The notes: generated by a model from the letters alone, not told the origin. A stretch of 64,000 nucleotides of DNA from an uncultured Lachnospiraceae bacterium (GCA_900315055.1 OMXP01000003.1:1-64000), one strand, 5' to 3'. Positions 17,570 to 26,942 are shown, counted from the first letter of the stretch. A program made the numbers and translations.

Positions 17570-19320
17570 GTATGATTCAGAGAACCTTTTCCATCAGGGA
17601 TGCAAAAGATATGCGGGCGATGGCGATGGCCATCCGCAGGGAACCGCTCTTTCAGAGCGCGGAGGGAAAACTTCTTCTTTGCCTGACCCCGGGATCTTTG
17701 CAGGAGATGATCCGGAAGGAGCTGGCACCTCTTTCGGAGGAGTTCCCGGATCTTTCGATTGCCGGCATGACGCTCCTGGGGCCACTCTCGGAGGAGATGA
17801 AACTGCCGGAGGATGCACAGATCTCCCTGTTTCTTTTTGAGAAGAGCCGTGTCAGGGTATCCGTCTATGACTGCACGGATACCATCCCGTCTGCTGTCGG
17901 GGACACCTTTCTGTCGGATGTGCAGGGGATCCCGGACCTTCAGGGAATCTTTCTGTCCTCCGCAAGACAGAGCATGGATCCCTCGCCCTTTGTGGAGAAG
18001 GTAAGTGCTGCGCTCCCCAACGTGCCTCTCTTCGGGGCCCAGGCAGGGGCCTCCACCTCCGCGGGGGATGATTCCCTGGTCTTTACCGGGACGAAGGCGT
18101 TCCGGAAGGGGATCCTCACCGCGTGCTTCTATGGAAAGAACCTGCATCTGTTTGCAAAGAGCTGCTTTGGCTGGACGTCTCTCGGCAGGTCCCATGAGGT
18201 GACGAAGACGGCGCCCGGGCGGATTCTCACCATTGACCAGCACCCGGCAGCCGAGCTCTACACGCGCTACCTTCACATCCTGCCGGGGCAGAAGTTTTAC
18301 CAGAACAGCTGCGCCTTTCCGCTCATCGAGACCATCGGCGGCATGCCGGTGGCAAGGGTTCCCTACCGCTCGTATGACGACGGCTCCATCGCGCTCTATC
18401 AGGTGCCAAAGGAGGGCACGAAGGTAACGCTTGCCTATTCGAAGAAGGGAAGTCTTCTTGCGACCTCCAGGGAGTGTGCGAAAGACCTTGCTCTTTTCCA
18501 GCCGGAGGCGCTTCTTGTCATCTACTGCCTGAACCGGGTGACGCTGATGACCGATCAGGACCCGGAGGAGGAGCTCTCCTTCTACGAGAAGGTGTGCCCC
18601 TGCCTTTGCTGTACCCACGGAAGCAGTGAGATCTACCGGAAGAACGATGCGGGCGGCGTCATGAACAGCACGCTGGTCTGCGTGGGATTTCGGGAGAACG
18701 AGGCGAAGGGGAGCCCGAAGGCGCTGCCCTTCGAGGAGACGGCAGAGGATGACTGGGACAGCCTGCCGGTGACGGACCGCCTGGTGACATTTCTCGAGGA
18801 GACGACGAAGGAACTTCGCGGAACGATTGAAAGGCTCGGGGAGATCGCGGTGAGCGATCAGCTGACCGGGATCGCGAACCGCAGAAAGCTGCATGAGGTC
18901 ATCGAGCGGGACCTTGACGAGGGCAGGAGCATCAGCGTCCTGATGATTGATATCGACTTCTTCAAGAGAATCAATGATACCTGCGGCCATCAGGAAGGGG
19001 ACCAGGTGCTGATAAGGCTCACGCACCTCGTGCAGGAGAAGATCCGGAAGAGCGATCTCTTCGCCCGCTGGGGCGGCGAGGAGTTTGTCGGGGTATTCGA
19101 GGGAACCTCGATCGAGGATACGGCGGCCCTTGCGGAGCGCATCCGGAAGGCCGTGGAGGAGTACGATTTCGGAAAGGCCGGAAGAGTTACGGTCAGCATC
19201 GGCGTCACGAACAGCTGCCCCGAAGATACGATGGACGCGCTCTTTGCAAGCCTTGATGAGACCCTCTACGAAGCCAAGAGGACCGGGCGGAACAGGGTCT
19301 GCGTTCTCAGGAGAGGGTAA
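17566..19320 (+). CDS. FIST sensor-diguanylate cyclase
   Basis: The 584-residue soluble protein has FIST_N and FIST_C domains (about 20-370), a short linker helix and a C-terminal GGDEF domain (about 425-580). The active-site loop reads RWGGEEF, the GGEEF form known to be active. FIST domains are proposed to bind small ligands such as amino acids, so the protein may couple such a signal to cyclic-di-GMP. GTG 17566 overlaps the previous stop (GTGA); ATG 17572 is an alternative. No PilZ or EAL protein is nearby. Confidence 0.9.
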   Translation: MSMIQRTFSIRDAKDMRAMAMAIRREPLFQSAEGKLLLCLTPGSLQEMIRKELAPLSEEFPDLSIAGMTLLGPLSEEMKLPEDAQISLFLFEKSRVRVSVYDCTDTIPSAVGDTFLSDVQGIPDLQGIFLSSARQSMDPSPFVEKVSAALPNVPLFGAQAGASTSAGDDSLVFTGTKAFRKGILTACFYGKNLHLFAKSCFGWTSLGRSHEVTKTAPGRILTIDQHPAAELYTRYLHILPGQKFYQNSCAFPLIETIGGMPVARVPYRSYDDGSIALYQVPKEGTKVTLAYSKKGSLLATSRECAKDLALFQPEALLVIYCLNRVTLMTDQDPEEELSFYEKVCPCLCCTHGSSEIYRKNDAGGVMNSTLVCVGFRENEAKGSPKALPFEETAEDDWDSLPVTDRLVTFLEETTKELRGTIERLGEIAVSDQLTGIANRRKLHEVIERDLDEGRSISVLMIDIDFFKRINDTCGHQEGDQVLIRLTHLVQEKIRKSDLFARWGGEEFVGVFEGTSIEDTAALAERIRKAVEEYDFGKAGRVTVSIGVTNSCPEDTMDALFASLDETLYEAKRTGRNRVCVLRRG

Positions 19321-19377
19321 AAAAATCAGGTCTCCTGATATCAGGGTCTCCTGATTTCAGGAGATCCTGATATCAGG
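19319..19377 (-). terminator. Long palindromic terminator between convergent genes
   Basis: The 12-base palindrome CCTGATATCAGG occurs at 19334-19345 and 19366-19377, flanking TCTCCTGA-TT-TCAGGAGA. The whole can form a 21-bp stem. On the minus strand it leads into a run of seven T, so it mainly terminates the AAA ATPase gene, whose stop codon lies inside the right arm. Four degenerate 16-base units build it. Confidence 0.75.
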
Positions 19378-20584
19378 AAATTTTAATTTCCTTGACGTCA
19401 TCTGCGGTCAGGGTCTTCAGATCCTCGGTTGTAAAGTGCAGGTCGCCGGAGCACATCAGGCGGTTTGCCTGATTGCGGCGGGCCCGCTCGAAATAGTTGC
19501 GGACGTCCCTTGCGTTTGCAAAGTCCTTCCCGCGGTGCTCATAGCGATCCTTAAAGAAGGCTCTTGCACACGCCATGCAGCCATCGTCCGCGATAAAGTC
19601 GCTGTCATCGCACATCTTCCGGAAGATCGCCGTGAGTTCATCCGGCGTGTAGTCCGGGAAGGTGATGACGGTGCCAAAGCGGGAGCGAAGACCGGGATTG
19701 GCCGAGAGGAACGACTCCATGAGATCCGGGTATCCTGCGACGATGATCGCAAGGTCCGCCCGGTAGTCCTCCATGGCCTTTGTCAGGATATCGACCGCTT
19801 CCATCCCGAAGTCATGGCCGGAAGGGTCCCGCGTCAGGGCGTAGGCCTCATCGATGAACAGGACGCCTCCCATCGCCTGGGCGATGACGGCGTTTGTCTT
19901 CTGGGTCGTCTCGCCGATGTACTGGCCGACAAGCTGCGTGCGGTCGACCTCGACGAAGTGCCCACGGGAGAGGAGACCGAGCTTTTTATAGATCCGTCCC
20001 ACAATCCGGGCGACGGTGGTCTTGCCGGTTCCGGGGTTTCCGGAGAAGACAAGATGGAGGGAGAGCGGCGGAGAGATGAGACCGTGCTTTTCCCGCTCCT
20101 GACTGATCCTGATGATGTTGACGCAGGTGTCAACTTCCTTTTTCACGCTGTCAAGCCCGATCATCGCGTGGAGCTTTGCGAGAAGATCGTCGACGGAGAG
20201 CATCTCGTCCTGGGAGGCCGGCGTGATCCGGACCAGGGGATTCTGCGTAAAGGAGAGAATCTTGTGCTTTTCTGGGGCAGGGGCCTCTTCCTTTTTTTCG
20301 GCAGCTGCTGCCGCGGAAACGGGTGAGGGGAAGGAAATCCCCTGGGGCGCCCGCTCCTCACGGGAGAGCCGGTAGGATTCCTCGGCCAGGTGTATGCCGT
20401 TTGCGTGCAGGACATAGGTTACCTGGCGCAGATCCTCCTCATCGACGGCAATGCCGGAGAAGAAGGACAGCATGCGATCCTCGGGGATCTCATTGTTGTG
20501 ATCCTTGGCAAAGCGGATCGCATCGGAGAGCGCGATGGAGCAGCGCTCCGTATAGGACGGGTTGTTTTTCGTAATCATGCTCAT
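19373..20584 (-). CDS. SpoVK/CbxX-type AAA ATPase
   Basis: The 403-residue protein has an N-terminal region of about 135 residues without a clear fold, then one AAA+ module: Walker A SGNPGTGKTTVARIVG, the pore/ESTER region VGQYIGETTQKT, Walker B VLFIDEAYAL and an arginine finger around NPGLRSRFG. It belongs to the CbxX/CfxQ-SpoVK family, hexameric remodelers; SpoVK acts in sporulation. A second ATG six bases downstream (20578) has a better-spaced AGGAAG and may be the true start. It is a single-gene unit. Confidence 0.88.
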   Translation of the reverse strand: MSMITKNNPSYTERCSIALSDAIRFAKDHNNEIPEDRMLSFFSGIAVDEEDLRQVTYVLHANGIHLAEESYRLSREERAPQGISFPSPVSAAAAAEKKEEAPAPEKHKILSFTQNPLVRITPASQDEMLSVDDLLAKLHAMIGLDSVKKEVDTCVNIIRISQEREKHGLISPPLSLHLVFSGNPGTGKTTVARIVGRIYKKLGLLSRGHFVEVDRTQLVGQYIGETTQKTNAVIAQAMGGVLFIDEAYALTRDPSGHDFGMEAVDILTKAMEDYRADLAIIVAGYPDLMESFLSANPGLRSRFGTVITFPDYTPDELTAIFRKMCDDSDFIADDGCMACARAFFKDRYEHRGKDFANARDVRNYFERARRNQANRLMCSGDLHFTTEDLKTLTADDVKEIKIS

Positions 20585-20780
20585 ACTTCCTGTATATCAT
20601 TTTTCAGGGGGGCTGTACAATATTTATGTGCCAAAAATGTTTGCAGGGCGAAGCAAAAGCCCGATCGTTTTCCGTCATGAACCTGATAAAAGCTGTGATG
20701 GCATGGCATGGAAAATCTCCGGTTCGTGAAATAATAGAACATCAGACATTCGTTATCATGCAAAACAGATGGAGGATTAT

Positions 20781-21800
20781 ATGAAGCTTCACAGAGGGAT
20801 CAACCTGGGTGGTTTCCTTTCCCAGTGCGAACATTCCATGTCGCACTATGAGTCGTTTATCGGGGAAGAAGATATCCTAAAGATTGCGGCCATGGGATTT
20901 GACCATGTACGGCTGCCGGTTGATTATGAGGTCTTTGAACGGGAAGACGGAACGCCGATCCCGGAGGGCTATGCTCTCGTTACCCGTGTCCTTAACTGGT
21001 GCAGGAAGGCAGGCCTTGATGTCGTTCTGGATCTTCACCGGGCGTACGGATACGATTTTAACGATGCCGGCAACGGGGAGAAAAACAGCCTGTTTACCAG
21101 TGAAGCATGCAGGCAGCGCTTTGTGGACCTGTGGATCCGGATAGCCACGCATTTCAAGGACTATGGCAACGTGGCCTTCGAGCTGTTAAATGAAGTCGTG
21201 GAAAAGGAGAATGCCCTGCTCTGGAACGAGCTGATTGAGAGAGCCATGAGCGCCATCCGCTCGATCACAAGGGATACGCCCGTCATCTACGGCGGCATTC
21301 AGTGGAACAGCGTAAAGACCCTGAAGCTTCTGGACAGACCGAAATACGACAACGTCATCTTCACCTTTCATTTTTACGAGCCTCTCCTGTTTACGCACCA
21401 GAAGGCGTACTGGGTTCCCGCGATGGATCCGAAGGAAACCATCTCCTACCCGGAATCGATGCCGTATTACTGCGGGAAATCAAAGAAGCTTGGGGTTCAG
21501 GGCGAGGTCGTAACGAAGGCAAAGTCGAAGACCATGGGACCGGAATTTATCCGCGAGATGGTGGAAGAGGCTGTCCTTGCCGCAAAAAACGCAGGGGTAC
21601 CGCTGTACTGCGGTGAATTCGGCGTGATCGACCGGGCACCGGTCCGGGACACCCTGAACTGGTTCCGGGACGTGGATCAGGTCTTTCGGGAATACAGTAT
21701 CGGCTGTGCCGTCTGGAGCTATAAGGAAATGGACTTCGGAATTACCGGCAGTCATTATGATCCGATCCGGGAAGAACTGCTTAAGATCTGGAATCGGTGA
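20781..21800 (+). CDS. Glycoside hydrolase family 5 (cellulase-type) enzyme
   Basis: This 339-residue TIM-barrel hydrolase lacks a signal peptide, so it probably acts on imported beta-glucan oligosaccharides. The acid/base is in FELLNEVVEKE and the nucleophile in YCGEFGVID; the RGINLGGFLSQ start and DHVRLPVDYE strand are also typical. ATG 20781 is chosen for GGAGG five bases upstream; ATG 20769 is upstream of that site. It stands in front of the MATE gene. The base composition is slightly less GC-rich than its neighbours. Confidence 0.9.
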   Translation: MKLHRGINLGGFLSQCEHSMSHYESFIGEEDILKIAAMGFDHVRLPVDYEVFEREDGTPIPEGYALVTRVLNWCRKAGLDVVLDLHRAYGYDFNDAGNGEKNSLFTSEACRQRFVDLWIRIATHFKDYGNVAFELLNEVVEKENALLWNELIERAMSAIRSITRDTPVIYGGIQWNSVKTLKLLDRPKYDNVIFTFHFYEPLLFTHQKAYWVPAMDPKETISYPESMPYYCGKSKKLGVQGEVVTKAKSKTMGPEFIREMVEEAVLAAKNAGVPLYCGEFGVIDRAPVRDTLNWFRDVDQVFREYSIGCAVWSYKEMDFGITGSHYDPIREELLKIWNR

Positions 21801-21845
21801 TTCTGGAATCGGAGATTCCATATTTTCGGGAAACAGGAGGACGTC

Positions 21846-23204
21846 ATGTCAGACACTTCGGATAACCGTATGGGCAGCATGCCCGTGGGGCGGCTTCTTG
21901 CCCGCATGTCCCTGCCGATGATGCTGTCCTTCTTCATCCAGGCGCTGTACAACATCGTGGACTCGATCTTTGTCGCGCGCCTCTCCGAGGATGCCCTGAC
22001 CGCGGTCTCCCTTGCCTTCCCGATGCAGATGGGAATGCACGCGATCGCCGTCGGCATGGGCGTCGGCATCAACGCAGGCGTCCCCCGGGCGATCGGAGAG
22101 GGGAACAGGAGCCGCGCGGGGAAGATCACCGGAAATGCGGTTACGCTCGACGTCCTCTTTATCCTCCTGTTTCTGGTTCTCTCGAGGTTTTCCAATGCCA
22201 TCTATGCGGCACAGACAGATGTTTCTGCGATCGTGACGGGCGGGACAACCTACCTTTCCATCCTCTGGATGGTATCGGAGGGCGAGTTCTTCGGGCAGCT
22301 CTTTGAAAAGCTCCTTGTCTGCACCGGCCGCCCGGTGCTTGCGATGACAAGTCAGGCTCTCGGGGCTGTTTTCAATATCGTCTTCGATCCGCTCCTCATC
22401 TTCGGCATCGGCCGCTCCCCCCGCCTTGGCATCGCAGGGGCTGCGATCGCAACGGTGCTGGGGCAGGTCCTCGGGGCTGTGACAGCCCTTGTCATGAATC
22501 TTCTCCTGAACCATGCGGTGAAGGTCAGAGCCTCAGACTTTGTACCTTCCGGCAGCGCCGTGACCGAGATCCTCTCCGTCGGCTTTCCCAGCATGGTGAC
22601 GATCGGCCTCTCGTCGCTGTCCTCGTTTCTCATCAACCAGATCCTTCTGACCTACTCGACGACGGCGACCGCGGTCTACGGCATCTGGGCAAAGCTCCAG
22701 AACTTCTGCTACATGCCGGTCTTTGGCATGAACAACGGCATGGTGCCGATTCTCTCCTACAACCATGCGGCGGGGAAGACCGATCGGGTAAGGAAGACCT
22801 TTTCCCTTGCGCTGTCGGTGATCGTATGTCTTGAGATGGTGCTGTTTCTTGTCCTGTTCCGGATCCCGGGAGAGCTTCTGACCCTGTTTGATGCGTCCGA
22901 CAACATGCGCTCGATCGGCATCCCGGCACTTCGGATCTGCCTTGTCTCCCTTCCCTTTGGCGGGGCGACGATCATCATGACGACGGCGATGCAGTCACTC
23001 CGGCACGCATCCTATGCCCTTGCCGGCAATATTCTCCGGCAGTTCGTGTTTCTCTATGCCGCCTTTTCTCTGCTCTCTGCCATGACGCACAGCCTGTCCC
23101 TGATCTGGGTTGCAGTGCCGCTTTCCGAGGTGCTAAGCTTTGTCAGTGCCATGATCCTGATGATCTTCATGAGACGGGAGCTTTTGGGACAGAGGAAGGA
23201 GTAA
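21846..23204 (+). CDS. MATE-family multidrug/sodium exporter
   Basis: The 452-residue membrane protein has about twelve helices in two halves. The start MPVGRLLARMSLPMMLSFFIQALYN is cut to its core by the family motif SLPMMLSFFIQALYNIVDS, and each half carries the usual Gly/Ala-rich segments. It exports cationic or polyaromatic compounds in exchange for Na+ or H+. CAGGAGG precedes ATG 21846. The next gene begins two bases after its stop. Confidence 0.93.
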   Translation: MSDTSDNRMGSMPVGRLLARMSLPMMLSFFIQALYNIVDSIFVARLSEDALTAVSLAFPMQMGMHAIAVGMGVGINAGVPRAIGEGNRSRAGKITGNAVTLDVLFILLFLVLSRFSNAIYAAQTDVSAIVTGGTTYLSILWMVSEGEFFGQLFEKLLVCTGRPVLAMTSQALGAVFNIVFDPLLIFGIGRSPRLGIAGAAIATVLGQVLGAVTALVMNLLLNHAVKVRASDFVPSGSAVTEILSVGFPSMVTIGLSSLSSFLINQILLTYSTTATAVYGIWAKLQNFCYMPVFGMNNGMVPILSYNHAAGKTDRVRKTFSLALSVIVCLEMVLFLVLFRIPGELLTLFDASDNMRSIGIPALRICLVSLPFGGATIIMTTAMQSLRHASYALAGNILRQFVFLYAAFSLLSAMTHSLSLIWVAVPLSEVLSFVSAMILMIFMRRELLGQRKE

Positions 23205-23206
23205 AC

Positions 23207-23803
23207 ATGTCAGACTACGTTCTGGAAAAGGGAAGACCGGAGGACACCGCGGGACGCCTTCCGAAGGAGGTCCGCTGCTACGATCTTCTCGATTCCCTCG
23301 GGATTGAATATTATCGGGTGGATCACAGAAGTGAGCCCGCAGATACGATGGAAGCCTGCGACAGGATCGATGCGATCCTGAATGCGGTCATCGTCAAAAA
23401 CCTGTTTCTTTGCAATAGGCAGCAGACGAAGTATTATCTTCTCATGATGCCGGGAGAGAAGGTGTTCAAGACCAGGGAGCTCTCCCATCAGATCGGCTCC
23501 GCGCGCCTCTCCTTCGGGACTCCGGAGCGCATGGAGGAGTACCTGGACATCACGCCGGGCTCGGTGAGTGTCCTGGGTCTGATGAACGATACGGACAACC
23601 ACGTGCAGCTCCTCATCGACAGGGATATACTCTCCGGTGAGTACTTCGGGCTCCACCCCTGCATCAACACGAGCAGCATGAAGATGAAGATCGACGATCT
23701 TCTCCACGTCTTTCTTCCCGCCGTGCACCACGAGCCCATCTTCGTGGAACTGAAGGGCGAGGAACAGGTGCCTGAGAACAGGCAGGTAAAAGATCATACG
23801 TAA
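23207..23803 (+). CDS. YbaK/ProX-type aminoacyl-tRNA deacylase
   Basis: The 198-residue single-domain protein resembles the prolyl-tRNA synthetase-associated editing domain (ProXp/PrdX group). It likely hydrolyses mischarged tRNA such as Ala-tRNAPro. Visible signatures are VDHRSEPADTMEA at the N-terminus, the Lys in IVKNLFLCN and the GSVSVLGLMND segment. Length is somewhat above the 160-170 usual for ProXp. It is co-directional with the MATE gene, two bases behind it, and ends in a terminator. Confidence 0.88.
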   Translation: MSDYVLEKGRPEDTAGRLPKEVRCYDLLDSLGIEYYRVDHRSEPADTMEACDRIDAILNAVIVKNLFLCNRQQTKYYLLMMPGEKVFKTRELSHQIGSARLSFGTPERMEEYLDITPGSVSVLGLMNDTDNHVQLLIDRDILSGEYFGLHPCINTSSMKMKIDDLLHVFLPAVHHEPIFVELKGEEQVPENRQVKDHT

Positions 23804-23819
23804 GAAATCTGGGAACAGT

Positions 23820-23858
23820 GACGTTCCGCGGCAGAGGCTGCGGGACGTCTTTTTTTTT
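23820..23858 (+). terminator. Terminator after the deacylase gene
   Basis: A 10-bp stem with one G-U pair (23820-23829 with 23840-23849) and a ten-base loop is followed by nine T. It ends only 23 bases before the next start codon, so it also stands in the leader of that gene. Confidence 0.85.
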
Positions 23859-23881
23859 ACAACGACACAAAGGAGGACACT

Positions 23882-24880
23882 ATGGCGAAGGTTCTGTATT
23901 TCAACATCGACGATACGCTGGATTATGAGAAGAAGCTCCTGAACGAATGGGGGATTGATGATGTGGAGCTTCTGGAGATCAAGGACAGGGACTATAAAAA
24001 GACGTTTCTGGAATATGCAAAAGAGACCGATGCGGACGGACTGGTCGTTGAGTACGACGAGGTGACACGGGAGGTGTTTGATGCCTGCCCGAATCTCAAA
24101 ATCGTTTCGCTCCAGAGCATCGGCTATAACAACATCGATGTTGCCGCGGCGACGGACCATAAGGTGTGCGTCTGCAATATCCCCGGCTTCTGTGCCCCGG
24201 AGGTTGCGGCTCACACGGTGGCTTTAACCCTCGATCTTCTTCGCAAGGTGACCTTCTATGACCGGAGCGTGCATCAGGGAAAGTGGGATCCGCTCTACGG
24301 CTACACCCTGCACCGGCCGAGCACCCTGACGTTTGGCTGTGTCTTCTTCGGGCAGATCCCGAAGCTTGTCGTCCCGGTGATCAGAGCTCTCGGGATGAAG
24401 GTCCTTGTCTATGCGCCGACAAAGACAAAGGAATACCTTGCAGAGTACGGGTGCGAGAAGGCAGAGACCCTGGACGGGCTTCTTGCCGCATCCGATGTCG
24501 TCTCTCTCCACTGCCCGCTGATCCGGGGCGTGACGTATCACCTCATGGGAGATCACGAGTTCGATGTCATGAAGGAGTCGGCGGTCCTTGTGAATACGGC
24601 ACGGGGCTCCGTTGTCGATGAGGCGGCACTTGTCCGGGCGCTGAAGACCGGAAAGATCAGGGCCGCCGCGGTCGATGTCATCGAGGATGAGATGTCGGAG
24701 AAGAGTGAGCTCTTCGACCTTGAGAACTGCGTCCTCACGCCGCACGCGGCTTTTATCTCCGAGGAGTCCTTCTATGAGGGGAGGCGCCGCTGCCTCGAGC
24801 ACCTGGTGCAGCGCCTGTCGAAGAAACGGGACGGGAAGCCGACCGATGTCGTGAACGGGAAAGCTCTGGGTTTGTTCTGA
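23882..24880 (+). CDS. D-isomer-specific 2-hydroxyacid dehydrogenase family protein
   Basis: This 332-residue protein has the two-domain 2-hydroxyacid dehydrogenase layout. Catalytic Arg is in NTARGSVVDE, the Glu region around AVDVIEDE and His in LTPHAAFIS, as in D-lactate dehydrogenase relatives. The nucleotide loop is odd: where GxVGxGxIG is expected the protein reads FGCVFFGQIPK, so two of three glycines are replaced (F and P). It may bind a different cofactor or be a regulator-like relative. It precedes the amine dehydrogenase operon and could reduce a 2-oxoacid released there (inference). AAAGGAGG precedes ATG. Confidence 0.88.
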   Translation: MAKVLYFNIDDTLDYEKKLLNEWGIDDVELLEIKDRDYKKTFLEYAKETDADGLVVEYDEVTREVFDACPNLKIVSLQSIGYNNIDVAAATDHKVCVCNIPGFCAPEVAAHTVALTLDLLRKVTFYDRSVHQGKWDPLYGYTLHRPSTLTFGCVFFGQIPKLVVPVIRALGMKVLVYAPTKTKEYLAEYGCEKAETLDGLLAASDVVSLHCPLIRGVTYHLMGDHEFDVMKESAVLVNTARGSVVDEAALVRALKTGKIRAAAVDVIEDEMSEKSELFDLENCVLTPHAAFISEESFYEGRRRCLEHLVQRLSKKRDGKPTDVVNGKALGLF

Positions 24881-24910
24881 TTTTTACAATTTCATATCGT
24901 GCCTTCGTCC

Positions 24911-24976
24911 TATACTGTGGGCAATTCGAAGAGAACATTTCCGGAGCACAGGCGCTTTGGCAGATGTTCTCTTTTT
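24911..24976 (+). promoter_or_regulatory. Promoter and leader terminator of the amine dehydrogenase operon
   Basis: A -10 box TATACT lies at 24911-24916 (the -35 is unclear). About 15 bases further a hairpin forms: 8 bp (24931-24938 with 24964-24971), an internal loop and a 7-bp upper stem, then TTTTT at 24972-24976. The first start codon is at 25005. Transcripts starting here would meet a terminator before the genes, the layout of an attenuator. Confidence 0.6.
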
Positions 24977-25004
24977 GCGTTCATTGGAGGAAAAGAGGCA
25001 GTCC

Positions 25005-25361
25005 ATGGAAGAAGAAAGAAGAATCCGTCAGCACCCCATCCTCGGGGTTCAGAATGAGGGCAAGAAGGTGGTGACGTTTACCTACGACGGAAAGCCGGTG
25101 CAGGGATATGAGGGCGAGCCGGTCGCGGCGGCCCTGAAGGCAAACGGCGTGCAGATCCACCGCTACACCGCAAAGCAGCACAAACCGCGCGGGATCTTCT
25201 GCGCGATCGGACGGTGCACGGACTGCGTGATGGTGGTCGACGGAAAGCCGAACATCCGCACCTGCATGACACCGCTGAAGGAAGGCATGGATGTCCGGAC
25301 CCAGTACGGGGTGTCAGACAGGCCGTTTGAAGAGCAGGAGGCAAAAGACCATGAAATGTAA
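25005..25361 (+). CDS. 2Fe-2S subunit of an amine/opine-type dehydrogenase
   Basis: The 118-residue protein is a small ferredoxin-like electron carrier of the HcnA / opine-oxidase / proline-dehydrogenase gamma kind. The cluster ligands are in CAIGRCTDC followed by a Cys in PNIRTC (C-x4-C-x2-C-x11-C). I took ATG 25005 with AGAGG upstream; the in-frame codons from 24957 lie in the leader hairpin. It overlaps the next gene by 11 bases, so a stoichiometric complex is likely. Confidence 0.85.
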   Translation: MEEERRIRQHPILGVQNEGKKVVTFTYDGKPVQGYEGEPVAAALKANGVQIHRYTAKQHKPRGIFCAIGRCTDCVMVVDGKPNIRTCMTPLKEGMDVRTQYGVSDRPFEEQEAKDHEM

Positions 25362-26940
25362 CCGCTATGATCTCCTCGTCGTCGGCGCAGGCCCGGCGGG
25401 ACTTTCCGCCGCCATCGAGGCGGCCAGCCACGGACTCTCCGTCGTGGTGTTCGATGAGAACGCACGGCCCGGCGGACAGCTCTTCAAACAGATCCACAAG
25501 TTCTTCGGCTCGAAGGAGCACCGCGCAAAGATCCGCGGCTTCCGCATCGGACAGCAGCTCCTTGCCGAGGCCGATGAGAAGGGCGTCCAGGTTGTCCTGA
25601 ACGCGACTGTCATCGGACTCTACCAGGACAGGGAACTGGTGGTCCGGATCGGAGATGCGATTCACCACGTGAAGGGCGATGCGATCCTCATCGCCACCGG
25701 CGCCTCCGAAAATATGGTCACCTTCCCCGGCTGGACGCTTCCCGGTGTCATGGGCGCCGGCGCGGCCCAGACGATGATGAATCTCTACGGCGTCAAGCCC
25801 GGAAAGAAAGTCCTGATGCTCGGCTCCGGAAACGTCGGTCTTGTCGTTTCCTTCCAGCTTTTGCAGGCAGGGTGCGAGGTGGTGGCCCTCGTTGATGCCG
25901 CACCGAAGATCGGCGGCTACGGCGTCCACGCGGCAAAGGTCGCGCGCTGCGGCGTTCCCTTCTTTCTCTCCCACACGATCAAAAAGGCCGAGGGCGACGA
26001 CCACGTGACGGGCGTCACGATCGCCCAGGTTGATGAGCACTTCCAGTTCATCGAAGGCACCGAGAAGCACTTTGATGTCGACACGATCTGCGTTGCCGTG
26101 GGTCTCTCCCCGATGAGCCAGCTGCTCAAAATGGCAGGGTGCGAGATGGAAGATAACCCGAAGAGAGGCGGTCAGGTGCCGATCTGCGATGATCACGGCA
26201 GAACCAGCATCCCCGGGATCTTCGTTGCAGGCGATGTCTCCGGCATCGAGGAGGCATCGTCCGCAATGATCGAGGGCCGCATGGCGGGCACCGCGATCTC
26301 CGAGTACCTGGGGTACCTTGACCACGAGGCCGAGGAAACCGAGATGGATACCCTCGACCACGACCTTGCAGGTCTTCGCCAGGGCATGTTCGCTCCGGCA
26401 AACAGAGGAAAGAAGATCACGGAGACCGAAGAGGGGATCCCCATCTCCACAAACCTCCTGACGAAGGGCTTTGTCTCCGACGAGGAGATCGAGAGGTTCC
26501 CGGGTGTCACCCATTCGAAGGGCATTCACCCCGTCATGGAGTGTACCCAGAATATCCCCTGCAATCCCTGCCAGGACGCCTGCATGCAGCACTGCATCAA
26601 GATCGGCGATCACATCACGGCGCTGCCCGCGGTCAATCCGGATTCCACCTGCATCGGCTGCGGCATGTGCGTAGCCTCCTGCCCCGGCCAGGCGATCTTC
26701 CTTGTCAACGAGGACGTCGGAGACGGCAGCGCGGAGGTAACGATTCCCTACGAGTTCCTGCCGCTTCCGGAAAAAGGAACGAAGGGCATTGCCCTCGGAC
26801 GCAGCGGCCAGAAGGTCTGCGAAGCCGAGGTGGTCGGTGTCAGAACCGCAAAGGCCTTTGATGAGACGCACCTTCTGACCATGAGAGTTCCGAAGGAATA
26901 CGCCGGCAGGGCCAGATTTTTCAGGAGAGCGGAGGTGTGA
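25351..26940 (+). CDS. FAD/NAD-binding alpha subunit with two 4Fe-4S motifs
   Basis: The 529-residue protein begins with a FAD site (LLVVGAGPAGLSAA) and has a second dinucleotide site (VLMLGSGNVGLV) and the ATG-type motif LIATGASENMV; FPGWTLPGVMGAGAAQTM is characteristic of HcnB/OoxA/sarcosine-oxidase-alpha-like chains. A BFD-like end is replaced by a ferredoxin-type region: a Cys-rich CTQNIPCNPCQDACMQHC and then CIGCGMCVASCPG. This matches the composition of multi-subunit proline or opine dehydrogenases. AGGAGG lies inside the preceding gene. Confidence 0.88.
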   Translation: MKCNRYDLLVVGAGPAGLSAAIEAASHGLSVVVFDENARPGGQLFKQIHKFFGSKEHRAKIRGFRIGQQLLAEADEKGVQVVLNATVIGLYQDRELVVRIGDAIHHVKGDAILIATGASENMVTFPGWTLPGVMGAGAAQTMMNLYGVKPGKKVLMLGSGNVGLVVSFQLLQAGCEVVALVDAAPKIGGYGVHAAKVARCGVPFFLSHTIKKAEGDDHVTGVTIAQVDEHFQFIEGTEKHFDVDTICVAVGLSPMSQLLKMAGCEMEDNPKRGGQVPICDDHGRTSIPGIFVAGDVSGIEEASSAMIEGRMAGTAISEYLGYLDHEAEETEMDTLDHDLAGLRQGMFAPANRGKKITETEEGIPISTNLLTKGFVSDEEIERFPGVTHSKGIHPVMECTQNIPCNPCQDACMQHCIKIGDHITALPAVNPDSTCIGCGMCVASCPGQAIFLVNEDVGDGSAEVTIPYEFLPLPEKGTKGIALGRSGQKVCEAEVVGVRTAKAFDETHLLTMRVPKEYAGRARFFRRAEV

Positions 26941-26942
26941 TG

